Positions 1 to 6,837 of a stretch of DNA of 13,877 bases are shown here, piece by piece (the first letter of the stretch is position 1; every line of letters begins with the position of its first letter). Both the position numbers and the translations under genes were made by a program. The stretch comes from Chloroflexota bacterium (lineage in GTDB: Bacteria; Chloroflexota; Dehalococcoidia; Dehalococcoidales; UBA2162), in contig JACPSA010000097.1 in the NCBI GenBank assembly GCA_016193545.1, positions 1 to 13,877 of the forward strand. The letters run 5' to 3'. A model generated the notes under the pieces. The model saw only the letters and a list, made by a program, of their open reading frames with translations, was not told the origin of the DNA and did no database searches.

Positions 1-701
1 GCTTCTTCCTGAGCCGCCAGCTTAGCCTCTCTTTCGGCTAACTCCCTGGTTTCTCTAGCTTTCTTGGCTTCCTCAGCTTTTTGCTTAGCCTCTTCCTGAG
101 CCGCCAGTTTAGCCTGTTTCTCAGCTAAGTCCTTAGCCTCTCTGGCTTTTCTGGCATCCTCGGCTTTCTGTTTAGCCTCTTCCTGAGCCGCCAGTTTAGC
201 CTGTTTCTCAGCTAAGTCCTTCGCTTCTCTAGCCTTCCTGGTTTCCTCGGCTTTCTGTTTAGCCTCTTCCTGAGCCGCCAGCTTAGCCTGTTTCTCAGCT
301 AAGTCCTTCGCTTCTCTAGCCTTCCTGGTTTCCTCGGCTTTCTGTTTAGCCTCTTCCTGAGCGGCCAGTTTAGCCTGTTTCTCGGCTAACTCCTTCGCTT
401 CTCTTTCGGCTAACTCCCTGGATTCTCTAGCCTTCCTGGTTTCCTCAGCTTTTTGCTTAGCCTCTTCTTGGGTCGCCAGCTTAGCCTGTTTCTCGGCTAA
501 CTCCCTGGCTTCTCTAGCTTTCCTGGCATCCTCGGCCTTCTGCTTGGCTTCTTCCTGGGCAGCCAGTTTAGCCTGTTTCTCAGCTAAGTCCTTGGCTTCT
601 CTAGCCTTCCTGGTTTCCTCGGCCTTCTGCTTGGCTTCTTCCTGAGCCGCCAGCTTAGCCTGTTTCTGAGCCAACTCTCGGGCTTGTTTGGCTTTCCTGG
701 C
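1..701 (-). repeat. 87-bp in-frame tandem repeat (29-residue unit, 8 copies seen)
   Basis: The block reading gag-ccgccag (or a variant) recurs at 11, 98, 185, 272, 359, 470, 557 and 644. The spacing is exactly 87 bp except between 359 and 470, which is 111 bp (87+24). The extra 24 bp encode eight residues of the type ELAEREAK inside one unit. Copies are nearly identical in DNA, including synonymous positions, so they were recently duplicated or are kept uniform by gene conversion. A partial degenerate unit sits at the zinc-ribbon end (about 660-701). The array continues beyond the left edge. Confidence 0.93.
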
Positions 702-809
702 TTCTACAGCTCTTAGATATCTTTTGGGCCTGCGTTTCAGTATGGGATAATTACACCACTGGCAGGAATCGCCAGTAGTTCTTTGCCCGCAGTTAGGACA
801 TCTAGCCAT
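1..809 (-). CDS. Zinc-ribbon protein with long tandem-repeat helix (3' end outside window)
   Basis: This frame is open from an ATG at 809 to the left edge (269 codons, no stop), so the C-terminus is outside the window. Residues 1-24 form a short zinc ribbon with two CxxC pairs (C4/C7 in RCPNCG and C16/C19 in SCQWC). A basic linker (KRRPKRY) follows. From about residue 37 the protein is only A, E, K, R, Q and L in 29-residue repeats such as AKLAAQEEAKQKAEE, which predict one long charged helix or coiled coil. There is no signal peptide or membrane segment. The start is supported by AAGGTG about 6 nt upstream and by the zinc ribbon beginning at once. It begins 15 nt after fumarase beta on the same strand and is probably the operon's distal gene. 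The function is unknown. The helix resembles TolA domain II or single-alpha-helix spacers in composition only. A nucleic-acid- or protein-binding head on a rigid stalk is a guess. Confidence 0.8.
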   Translation of the reverse strand, partial: MARCPNCGQRTTGDSCQWCNYPILKRRPKRYLRAVEARKAKQARELAQKQAKLAAQEEAKQKAEETRKAREAKDLAEKQAKLAAQEEAKQKAEDARKAREARELAEKQAKLATQEEAKQKAEETRKARESRELAEREAKELAEKQAKLAAQEEAKQKAEETRKAREAKDLAEKQAKLAAQEEAKQKAEETRKAREAKDLAEKQAKLAAQEEAKQKAEDARKAREAKDLAEKQAKLAAQEEAKQKAEEAKKARETRELAEREAKLAAQEE

Positions 810-824
810 TTCGCACCTTAATCA

Positions 825-1379
825 TTAGGCAGCTATCCGGTATTTGGTTTTCCCTTCCTGGTAAAGGTCTCCCCCATAGATATCATTTATTACTATCGCT
901 GGGAAATCTTTCACCTCTAGCCGGAGGATTGCCTCAGCACCGAGTTCCTTGTAGGCGATTACTTCCGATTTCTTGATACTCTTGGAGATGAGGGCTGCTG
1001 CGCCGCCAACAGAGGCCAGGTAGATGGCTTTGTGTTTTTTGATGGCGTCTTTCACTGCCGGTGAGCGCATACCCTTGCCAATCATTCCTTTAAGCCCTTG
1101 AGCAATTAGGCGTGGCGAAAAGGCATCCATACGGCCACTGGTGGTGGGCCCGGCCGAGCCGATTACCTGGCCAGGTTTAGCCGGGGCGGGGCCCATATAG
1201 TATATCGTCTGTTCCCTGATATCAAAGGGTAGAGGTTCGCCCCGGTCCAGGGCATCAGACATCCTCTTATGGGCAGCATCACGAGCCACATAGATAACGC
1301 CGGTGAGTGAGACCTGGTCGCCAGCCTTAAGTTCGGCTAGGGTCTCGTCAGTTAATGGCAGCCTGACTTTCTTGACCAT
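825..1379 (-). CDS. fumB: Fumarate hydratase class I, beta (C-terminal) subunit
   Basis: This is the small subunit of the two-subunit, [4Fe-4S], oxygen-sensitive fumarase, which hydrates fumarate to L-malate reversibly in the cytoplasm. The length of 184 aa is normal for the separate beta subunit (equivalent to the C-terminal third of single-chain FumA). Family motifs are present: GVIYVARDAAHKR (27-39), YYMGPAP (60-66), and GSAGPTTSGRMD (74-85), which shapes the substrate site. GKGMRSP and ASVGGAAAL come later. The ATG at 1379 has GAGGA about 8 nt upstream. Its partner alpha subunit is in the same operon but about 2.35 kb upstream, separated by three genes. The acyl-CoA dehydrogenase gene ends 14 nt before it. 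L(+)-tartrate dehydratase beta (TtdB) is homologous and cannot be excluded by sequence alone, but the sucCD context favours fumarase. The symbol follows the generic beta-subunit usage, not E. coli FumB. Confidence 0.92.
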   Translation of the reverse strand: MVKKVRLPLTDETLAELKAGDQVSLTGVIYVARDAAHKRMSDALDRGEPLPFDIREQTIYYMGPAPAKPGQVIGSAGPTTSGRMDAFSPRLIAQGLKGMIGKGMRSPAVKDAIKKHKAIYLASVGGAAALISKSIKKSEVIAYKELGAEAILRLEVKDFPAIVINDIYGGDLYQEGKTKYRIAA

Positions 1380-1393
1380 TGCGGTGTTCCTCT

Positions 1394-2566
1394 TCAGACT
1401 TTCAGTCCCTTTAAGATGTCATTAGCGATAATGCTTCTTTGCAGTTCTAAAGCCAGCTCAGTGGCGCTAGTGGCTAGAGCCTGGCGACAGAGCCTTTCCA
1501 TGGGTAGTCCGGCAATATAGGGTGGTCCGCCGTAAATATGGGTCACTCTATCAGCAACATTGTGGAGCATCTGGGTGGCGAATAATTTTACCATAGCCGC
1601 TTCACGGCGAATCGGGTCTCCTTTATCAGCCTTCCAGGCGGCTTCATAGACCATCAGTCTGGCGGCATGAAGGGCCACGGCAATATCCGATAGGGCGGCC
1701 TGTATGCTGGGCCACCCCGAGATAGGCTGTTGGAATGACTGCCATGACTGAGCACGGGTAGTGGCTTCTTCAAGTAGTCGCTGCGCCACGCCGACACAGC
1801 GCGCACCCCGGATAATCCGCCTGGAAGGCAGCCATTTTTTGCCGAGCCGGAAAGCCTTGCCTTCCTCTCCCAGGATATTCTCCGCGGATACCCGGCAGCG
1901 GTTAAAGACCAGCCTCATTACCGGTCTTGTCTGGGATTGCCATCCTGTCTTCTCGTCATCGCCGATAACTTCAAATCCGGGGGTATCCTTGTCCATCAGA
2001 AAACAGGTTACTCCGCCTTTGGCCCCGTTGTGGGTAGTTGAAGCGAAGACGACAGCAAAATAGTTTTTACCGGGTCTGGAGAGCGACAGCTTCTGGCCAT
2101 TGAGAAGGTAATAGTCCTTTTTCTTTTCGGCTCTCGTCTCCATAACGGAGATTTCAGCCCCGTTGCCCGGCTCCATCAGTGCCAGATAAGCCTGTTTTTG
2201 CCGGTTCAGGGTGGGCAAAAAGTAACTCTCCATTTGTCGGTCATTACAATCGAAAAGAATGGGGGGGATATCACCAAAATTGAAAGGGATAACGGTCTGC
2301 GCCAGTTCTTCTTCAACCAGGCAATTGCCCAGGGTATTCAGGCCGCCGCCGCCGAGTTCCTCTGGTATACTTACTGCCCACAGCCCCATCTCCTGCGCTA
2401 CTTTGACCAGTTTGGCCTCGGTCTCCTCGTCCAGGAACATCCGGGCATCACTGAGGTCGCCCGTCCGTCCCATCAGGTCTCTCTCCATTGGTTTTAGCTG
2501 GTCCTTAACAAAATCCCGGGCCAGGCTTTGTATCATTCTTAGTTCTTCGGCTAAATCAAAATCCAT
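1394..2566 (-). CDS. Acyl-CoA dehydrogenase family flavoprotein
   Basis: This 390-aa protein has the full acyl-CoA dehydrogenase layout: an N-terminal helical domain (about 1-120), a middle beta domain beginning ALMEPGNGAEIS (129-140), and a C-terminal helical domain with YGGPPYIAGLPMERLCRQA. Such enzymes bind FAD and oxidise acyl-CoA at C2-C3, usually passing electrons to EtfAB. The usual IYEGT segment holding the catalytic glutamate is replaced. Aligned on the following QR, ATELALELQR puts E370 at the catalytic position, but the neighbouring G and T are lost. The middle-domain motif also departs from the common TEPxxGSD form. The ATG at 2566 has GAAGGG 5 nt upstream. No etfAB is in the window. 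The neighbours are fumarase subunits, two Fe-S proteins and sucCD. The substrate is unknown; succinyl-CoA-related chemistry is suggested only by position. Confidence 0.88.
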   Translation of the reverse strand: MDFDLAEELRMIQSLARDFVKDQLKPMERDLMGRTGDLSDARMFLDEETEAKLVKVAQEMGLWAVSIPEELGGGGLNTLGNCLVEEELAQTVIPFNFGDIPPILFDCNDRQMESYFLPTLNRQKQAYLALMEPGNGAEISVMETRAEKKKDYYLLNGQKLSLSRPGKNYFAVVFASTTHNGAKGGVTCFLMDKDTPGFEVIGDDEKTGWQSQTRPVMRLVFNRCRVSAENILGEEGKAFRLGKKWLPSRRIIRGARCVGVAQRLLEEATTRAQSWQSFQQPISGWPSIQAALSDIAVALHAARLMVYEAAWKADKGDPIRREAAMVKLFATQMLHNVADRVTHIYGGPPYIAGLPMERLCRQALATSATELALELQRSIIANDILKGLKV

Positions 2567-2589
2567 TTTAACCCTTCTTACTTAGCCAC

Positions 2590-3054
2590 TCAGGGCTGGC
2601 TGACCGCTTCTTCCAGAAACAGGTCTAAATCAGGTTCATCCTCGTCTCCGATGCGCTGCTGCAGTCGGGACATGACTTCCACCATTCGGTGATTAACCAC
2701 GTAGTTCTTAATGGTGGTGTCTACTTGAGGACAGACCAGGATGCAGGCGCCACACTGGTCGCAGTCCGCACCGACCGTGCTTTCTAGTGCCATCGATGTC
2801 CGTTGCTCCGTCTTTTCGCGGCGAGACGGCTCGCGGGCCAACACCGGGCAGATATCCACGCAGTTGCCGCAGCCCAGACATTCTTTGTGTCCGATAATAT
2901 TCTCGGTTATGTTCAGGGCATGGGTGGGGCTAAATCCGCTGGAGAGAAGGCGGCAGCGGCCTACCGGCGGACTGTGAATACTCAGCACTTCATTTAAGAT
3001 GCCATCAATCTCTTTAACATCGCGTTGGATATGTAACGGCACGATTTTCTCCAT
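2590..3054 (-). CDS. Small 2x[4Fe-4S] ferredoxin-like / HdrC-like protein
   Basis: This 154-aa cytoplasmic protein has two complete [4Fe-4S] motifs: CLGCGNCVDICP (C59, C62, C65, C69) and CDQCGACILVCP (C98, C101, C104, C108). About 28 residues separate the motifs, with a charged linker (REPSRREKTEQR). The N-terminal 50 residues are not recognisable apart from an isolated C34. The C-terminus is acidic (DEDEPDLDLFLEE). This resembles the ferredoxin domain of HdrC and related electron-transfer subunits. It lies 57 nt after the previous Fe-S gene and 23 nt before the acyl-CoA dehydrogenase. Its Shine-Dalgarno sequence is weak (CCTGAGA), which suggests translational dependence on upstream genes. 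An electron-carrier role between the flavoprotein and the other Fe-S/CCG proteins is inferred from position. Confidence 0.82.
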   Translation of the reverse strand: MEKIVPLHIQRDVKEIDGILNEVLSIHSPPVGRCRLLSSGFSPTHALNITENIIGHKECLGCGNCVDICPVLAREPSRREKTEQRTSMALESTVGADCDQCGACILVCPQVDTTIKNYVVNHRMVEVMSRLQQRIGDEDEPDLDLFLEEAVSQP

Positions 3055-3111
3055 TCTCAGGCTGTCTTGTCATCAGCCGAATATATTTTTTAATCCCTTC
3101 AGCCCTATATT

Positions 3112-3714
3112 TTAGTCAGCCGACTCGATGTCACGCTCGTTATAGCGGCGGTGCAGCTCTTTCTGGCTCAAGGTTTTTAATTCTTCCAGCAGGTCATCGA
3201 ACTTACCAGCCTCAATCTCAGCTATCCTGTCTTCCAGTTGCTTGGAGCGAGGTGCCAGATAGCGGCCGTACAGCCGCCGGTATAATAAGGCGATATTATA
3301 GGGTACCAGGCCCTGCGGGCATCTGGCGGCGCACAGGCCACACATCACGCAGTCGAACGATTTATTGGCTACTTCCCTGATATCACTGCGTAAAGCGTCA
3401 GACATATACCACATCACCTCAAGCTGCTGCGGGCAGCTCTTGGTGCAGGTATTACAGCCAAAACACTTGACCAAGTCGGGATAGAGGCGGAGTACCTGTT
3501 CGCCGGTCGGCTCCAGCTCTTCCAGGTTATAGATAGCCTTGGCTGCCGGGAAGAATGGTATTTGCACCAGGTACATATCCTGCTCGGCGGTTTTCTGGCA
3601 GGCGAGGTCATATCTTAGCTGCGAATCATTTTTGAAGTTATAGATGGTAGCGCAGGCACCGCAAAATTGCTTGCCCATAATATAAATGTCAATCATTCGA
3701 GTTTGTTCCGTCAT
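3112..3714 (-). CDS. SdhB/HdrC-like iron-sulfur protein with incomplete [2Fe-2S] domain
   Basis: This 200-aa protein carries two [4Fe-4S] motifs, CFGCNTCTKSCPQ (C84, C87, C90, C94) and CVMCGLCAARCPQGLVP (C122, C125, C128, C132). They are spaced as in HdrC, GlpC and the C-terminal half of SdhB/FrdB. The N-terminus reads QFCGACATIYNF...LRYDLACQ (C18, C21, C39), which closely resembles the SdhB/FrdB [2Fe-2S] segment of the form CxxxxCGSCAMxIN...LAC. The first ligand cysteine is replaced by M13, and the rest of the ferredoxin fold upstream is missing. There is no room for an upstream extension, because the fumarase alpha gene ends 16 nt before. The ATG at 3714 has AGAGG about 8 nt upstream. The C-terminal 65 residues are charged and helical. 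A role as electron carrier, probably partnering the CCG protein and/or the acyl-CoA dehydrogenase, is inferred. Confidence 0.85.
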   Translation of the reverse strand: MTEQTRMIDIYIMGKQFCGACATIYNFKNDSQLRYDLACQKTAEQDMYLVQIPFFPAAKAIYNLEELEPTGEQVLRLYPDLVKCFGCNTCTKSCPQQLEVMWYMSDALRSDIREVANKSFDCVMCGLCAARCPQGLVPYNIALLYRRLYGRYLAPRSKQLEDRIAEIEAGKFDDLLEELKTLSQKELHRRYNERDIESAD

Positions 3715-3730
3715 TTTTTAACCTCTAATT

Positions 3731-4576
3731 TTATAGGATTGCTTCTTTGTGCCGGGCACTGTGGCACTGCAGGGCGACCGCTACCGGCAGGCTGGCAATA
3801 TGGGCTGGGAAGACTTCAATATGGACTGCCAGGGCAGTTGTCCTGCCGCCAAACCCCTGGGGGCCGATCCCCAGAGCATTGATGCGCTGGAGCAGGTCTT
3901 TCTCCAGTTTGGCAACTTCGCGGTCTGGACTGGGTTTGCCTACCTCTCGCAATATTGCTTTCTTAGCCAGCAGTAGCGTCTTCTCGGCAGTGCCGCCGAT
4001 GCCGACGCCGACGACGACCGGAGGACAGGGATTGCTGCCGGCTTCGTCGACGGCCTGGACGACGGAGTCAACGATACCCGGGCGACCCCGGGCCGGAGTT
4101 AACATAAAGAGGCGAGTCATATTCTCGCCGCCGCCGCCTTTGGGCAGCACCGTGATTTTGAGTGTATTGCCGGGGACAATGTCAGTATGGATTACCGCCG
4201 GGGTATTGTCTCTGGTATTGACCCGCTCTGAAAAAGGCTGGGTGACCATTGATTTGCGTAGATAACCTTTATCATAGCCCTGGCGTACCCCCTCGTTAAC
4301 GGCTTGATACAGGTCGCCGCCGGTGATGTGGACATCCTGCCCGGCTTCGAGGTAGACCACGGTCGTGCCGCAGTCCTGGCACAGGGCTACCTGCTCTTCT
4401 TGAGCTAATTTAGCATTATCTAAAATCTGGTCCAGGGTTTGCTGGCCTAATTGTGATTCTTCATTCTGGCGCGCTTTTTTGAGGCTGTTCATGACATCCT
4501 CCGGCAGGAAATAATTGGCTTCTTGGCATAACCGGGCAACCGTCCTGGTTATTTCTTGAGCGCTGATATTTCTCAC
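3731..4576 (-). CDS. fumA: Fumarate hydratase class I, alpha (N-terminal) subunit
   Basis: This is the catalytic Fe-S subunit of two-chain fumarase (fumarate + H2O <-> L-malate). The 281-aa length is normal for the separate alpha subunit. Three conserved cysteines expected to hold the [4Fe-4S] cluster are present: C66 (LCQDCGT), C184 (NPCPPVVVGVGIGG) and C271 (LQCHSARH). Other family segments are LPKGGGGENMTRLFML (144-159) and ALGIGPQGFGGRTTAL. The usual CQDTG motif is CQDCG here, so an extra cysteine (C69) lies near the cluster. The start is GTG at 4576. It gives the family N-terminus (RNISAQEITRTVARLC), although the best Shine-Dalgarno sequence (AAAGGAG) is rather far away, about 11 nt. It follows the LutB-like gene by 38 nt. 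The homologous TtdA (tartrate dehydratase) is the main alternative. Confidence 0.93.
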   Translation of the reverse strand: MRNISAQEITRTVARLCQEANYFLPEDVMNSLKKARQNEESQLGQQTLDQILDNAKLAQEEQVALCQDCGTTVVYLEAGQDVHITGGDLYQAVNEGVRQGYDKGYLRKSMVTQPFSERVNTRDNTPAVIHTDIVPGNTLKITVLPKGGGGENMTRLFMLTPARGRPGIVDSVVQAVDEAGSNPCPPVVVGVGIGGTAEKTLLLAKKAILREVGKPSPDREVAKLEKDLLQRINALGIGPQGFGGRTTALAVHIEVFPAHIASLPVAVALQCHSARHKEAIL

Positions 4577-4614
4577 TAGAGCTAAGGCTCCTTTCCCAAG
4601 AGATGGATGCTTAG

Positions 4615-5808
4615 CTAAGCACCCTCCATTATTTTTTTTCTCAGCTCGACTACCATTGCCGGAATATCAATCTTCATGGGGCATCTCACCTTGCATCGAC
4701 CGCAGGTGAGACAGGTATAGGCTATCGAAGACCCTTTTTCGATATCGCGGCTGATGGTGGCTGCCCAGACAGCCCCGATACCGGTAAAATACTTATCGCC
4801 GAAGTAACCCGCGGTTACCGCGTAGACAGGGCACTCGTAGAGACAGCCGCCGCATCTCAGACAGTACAGTGCCTGGCGCAGTACCGGATCCTTGGCTAAT
4901 TCCGTCCGGCCGTCATCGATAAAGACAACATGCACTTCTCTGGGACCGTGGGCGCCAAAGGTTGTCACCTTCTCGATATCACCGGTCTTGCTTGGACTGG
5001 ATATCAGACTGACATAGCCGGGGACAGTATAGCTGGCGTACCTCCAGGTTACTTCGGCTACCTTATAGGCATCACCCAGGGTCGGGACCAATTTCTCCAT
5101 ACCTATCAGGGCAATGTGCACCGGCGGAGCCGCAGTGGATAATCGTATATTGCCTTCATTTTCGATGATGAACATGGTGCCGGCATCGGCCGCCACCACA
5201 TTAGACCCGCTCATGCCAATGTGTGCCTGGAAGTACTTTTCCCTGAGCAGCTTTCTGGCAGCAGCTACCATCCTTTCGATATCATCCGGCGGGAATTCCT
5301 CGCCCGTAATCCTGTGGAAAAGCTGGGCGACATCCTCCCGGGGCACATGGATGGCCGGTGAGACAAGGTGCATTGGCCTTGAGGGCAACTTTTGCAGGAT
5401 AAACTCGCCCAGGTCGGTTTCATAGACTTCGTTGCCGTGCTCTTCCAGGTATTCGCGCAGATGAATTTCTTCGCCGGTCAGGCTTTTACCCTTGACGATG
5501 AGCTTATCGGTCCCCACTAGGTTGCCGATGAGCTTCAGCGCTTCATCAGCGGTCTTAGCGATATAAGCCTTAGCCTTGTTATACTCAAAAGCCTCACAGG
5601 CCTGCTGGGCGAGTTTCTCCATGTTGTCGATGGCGTTCTCTTTTATTGCGCGGACTTCCTCAGCCAATTTGATGGTGTGCGGGAATCTCTCCAAGGCAGT
5701 TTTGGTATTGTCCCGGTAGCTGGCAATACTACGGGATAGTGCCAGCCTGATGCGCTTATTATGAGCGGCATCCATTAGCTCTTTCTTATAGTCGGTGAAT
5801 ACGGACAT
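4615..5808 (-). CDS. LutB-like LUD-domain iron-sulfur protein
   Basis: This 397-aa cytoplasmic protein has a LUD domain (about residues 70-300, with the block AHIGMSGSNVVAADAGTMFIIENEGN) followed by two [4Fe-4S] motifs: CLRCGGCLYECPVY (C316, C319, C322, C326) and CLTCGRCKVRCPMKID (C366, C369, C372, C376). This is the architecture of LutB/YkgF, the Fe-S subunit of the LutABC L-lactate oxidation complex. It begins 4 nt after the CCG-protein gene, with AGGAG in the end of that gene 7 nt before the ATG, so the pair is translated together as lutA-lutB are. No LutC (LUD-only) gene is seen. Its presence among sucCD and fumarase genes suggests redox partnership with a different dehydrogenase rather than lactate oxidation; that is inference. 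Confidence 0.88.
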   Translation of the reverse strand: MSVFTDYKKELMDAAHNKRIRLALSRSIASYRDNTKTALERFPHTIKLAEEVRAIKENAIDNMEKLAQQACEAFEYNKAKAYIAKTADEALKLIGNLVGTDKLIVKGKSLTGEEIHLREYLEEHGNEVYETDLGEFILQKLPSRPMHLVSPAIHVPREDVAQLFHRITGEEFPPDDIERMVAAARKLLREKYFQAHIGMSGSNVVAADAGTMFIIENEGNIRLSTAAPPVHIALIGMEKLVPTLGDAYKVAEVTWRYASYTVPGYVSLISSPSKTGDIEKVTTFGAHGPREVHVVFIDDGRTELAKDPVLRQALYCLRCGGCLYECPVYAVTAGYFGDKYFTGIGAVWAATISRDIEKGSSIAYTCLTCGRCKVRCPMKIDIPAMVVELRKKIMEGA

Positions 5809-5812
5809 TTAT

Positions 5813-6820
5813 CTACTCCTCTATCGCCATGGCCACGATTTGCGCCAGGTCAAGCACTTCCACCCCCCGGGTGTCCAGTTCCTTTAGCCCGGCCTTTAGC
5901 TGCATGATGCATCCAGGGCATTGAGTAACAATAATCTCGGCGCCGGTGTCAGTCAGTTCTTTTGCCCGGTTCACCGCCAGAATCTCACTCAGTTCGGGGA
6001 AGACGGCTTCGAATCCTGCGCCACCACCGCAGCAGGTAGCCCATTCTCCCTTAGCATGGTCTGGTTCCACCAGTTCAACATTCTGGATAGCTCTCAGTAT
6101 CCGGCGCGGTTCCTCTGCCAGTCCGAAGTAGCGCGTTAGCTGGCACGGGTCATGATAGGTAACTTTTACTTTCCTGGGGAATTGTAGCTTTAGTGATGGG
6201 AGCTTTTCGGCGACTACCTGGCAGAAATGTTTGACTTCCAGATTGCTGCGGCCGTCCCGATTGGTGATGAGTTGTCGTAGGGCGTAGGTACAGGAAGGGA
6301 TAATGCCGATAATCTGTTTTACACCGCTGGATTTTAGCTGGTCATATACTTCTTGAGCGTGCTGGCTGAATTCCTGGTGTAATCCGATATAGTGCAGTAA
6401 TGCTCCACAGCACGGTTCATCATCAGCCAGATAGCCAAACTCCACGCCGAGCTTTCTCAGTATCTTGACCGAGTCTCTCAATGGCTGGGCTTCGGTGTCG
6501 CCGCCTCTGGACATCACCCGACTGTATATTCCAGCCGCATCAATGCCGAGTTTCTTCGGGACACTGGCTAAATTTATCGTCAGCTCGGTACTGATGGCGC
6601 TCTTATCTACTTTTCTTATCAGTGACATCAGAGATTCCAGGTCGCTGGCGTACTGGTAGCCGCATCCCGCAAAAAATATCGTCTCGGCTTCTTTAGGCAG
6701 GTTAAGGTCTTTAGCCCACCTGGCTCCCGTTCCTCTGGCAGCGCCCAGTATATTATGCTTGGAGGTAATGTTATCGGCCAGGTAAGCTAAACCAGGGGGC
6801 AGCAGTTTCTTGTTAGCCAT
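5813..6820 (-). CDS. CCG-domain (LutA/HdrB-like) iron-sulfur oxidoreductase subunit
   Basis: This 335-aa protein has two cysteine-rich CCG domains. The first has FFAGCG (C53), EPCCGALLHYIG (C137, C138) and PSC (C177), and lacks the final CxxC partner. The second is complete: YHDPCQ (C226), TCCGGGAGFE (C263, C264) and TQCPGC (C301, C304). CCG domains hold the noncubane [4Fe-4S] cluster in HdrB and are shared by LutA, GlpC, SdhE-type anchors and the C-terminal half of thiol:fumarate reductase TfrB. There is no transmembrane segment. The ATG at 6820 has GGAGA about 7 nt upstream. It lies 17 nt after sucD and 4 nt before the LutB-like gene. It is probably the terminal electron-exchange subunit of whichever dehydrogenase the operon encodes. 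LutA is the closest two-gene analogue, and HdrB or SdhE-like are alternatives. Confidence 0.87.
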   Translation of the reverse strand: MANKKLLPPGLAYLADNITSKHNILGAARGTGARWAKDLNLPKEAETIFFAGCGYQYASDLESLMSLIRKVDKSAISTELTINLASVPKKLGIDAAGIYSRVMSRGGDTEAQPLRDSVKILRKLGVEFGYLADDEPCCGALLHYIGLHQEFSQHAQEVYDQLKSSGVKQIIGIIPSCTYALRQLITNRDGRSNLEVKHFCQVVAEKLPSLKLQFPRKVKVTYHDPCQLTRYFGLAEEPRRILRAIQNVELVEPDHAKGEWATCCGGGAGFEAVFPELSEILAVNRAKELTDTGAEIIVTQCPGCIMQLKAGLKELDTRGVEVLDLAQIVAMAIEE

Positions 6821-6837
6821 GAGCTTTCTCCATCATC

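Noticed and set aside
1..701. CRISPR array
   Set aside because: The repeats are contiguous 87-bp in-frame coding units with no unique spacers.
3747..4265. 172-aa plus-strand frame opposite fumarase alpha
   Set aside because: It is antisense to a gene with clear family motifs. The composition is Pro/Ser/Thr-rich with no recognisable domain.
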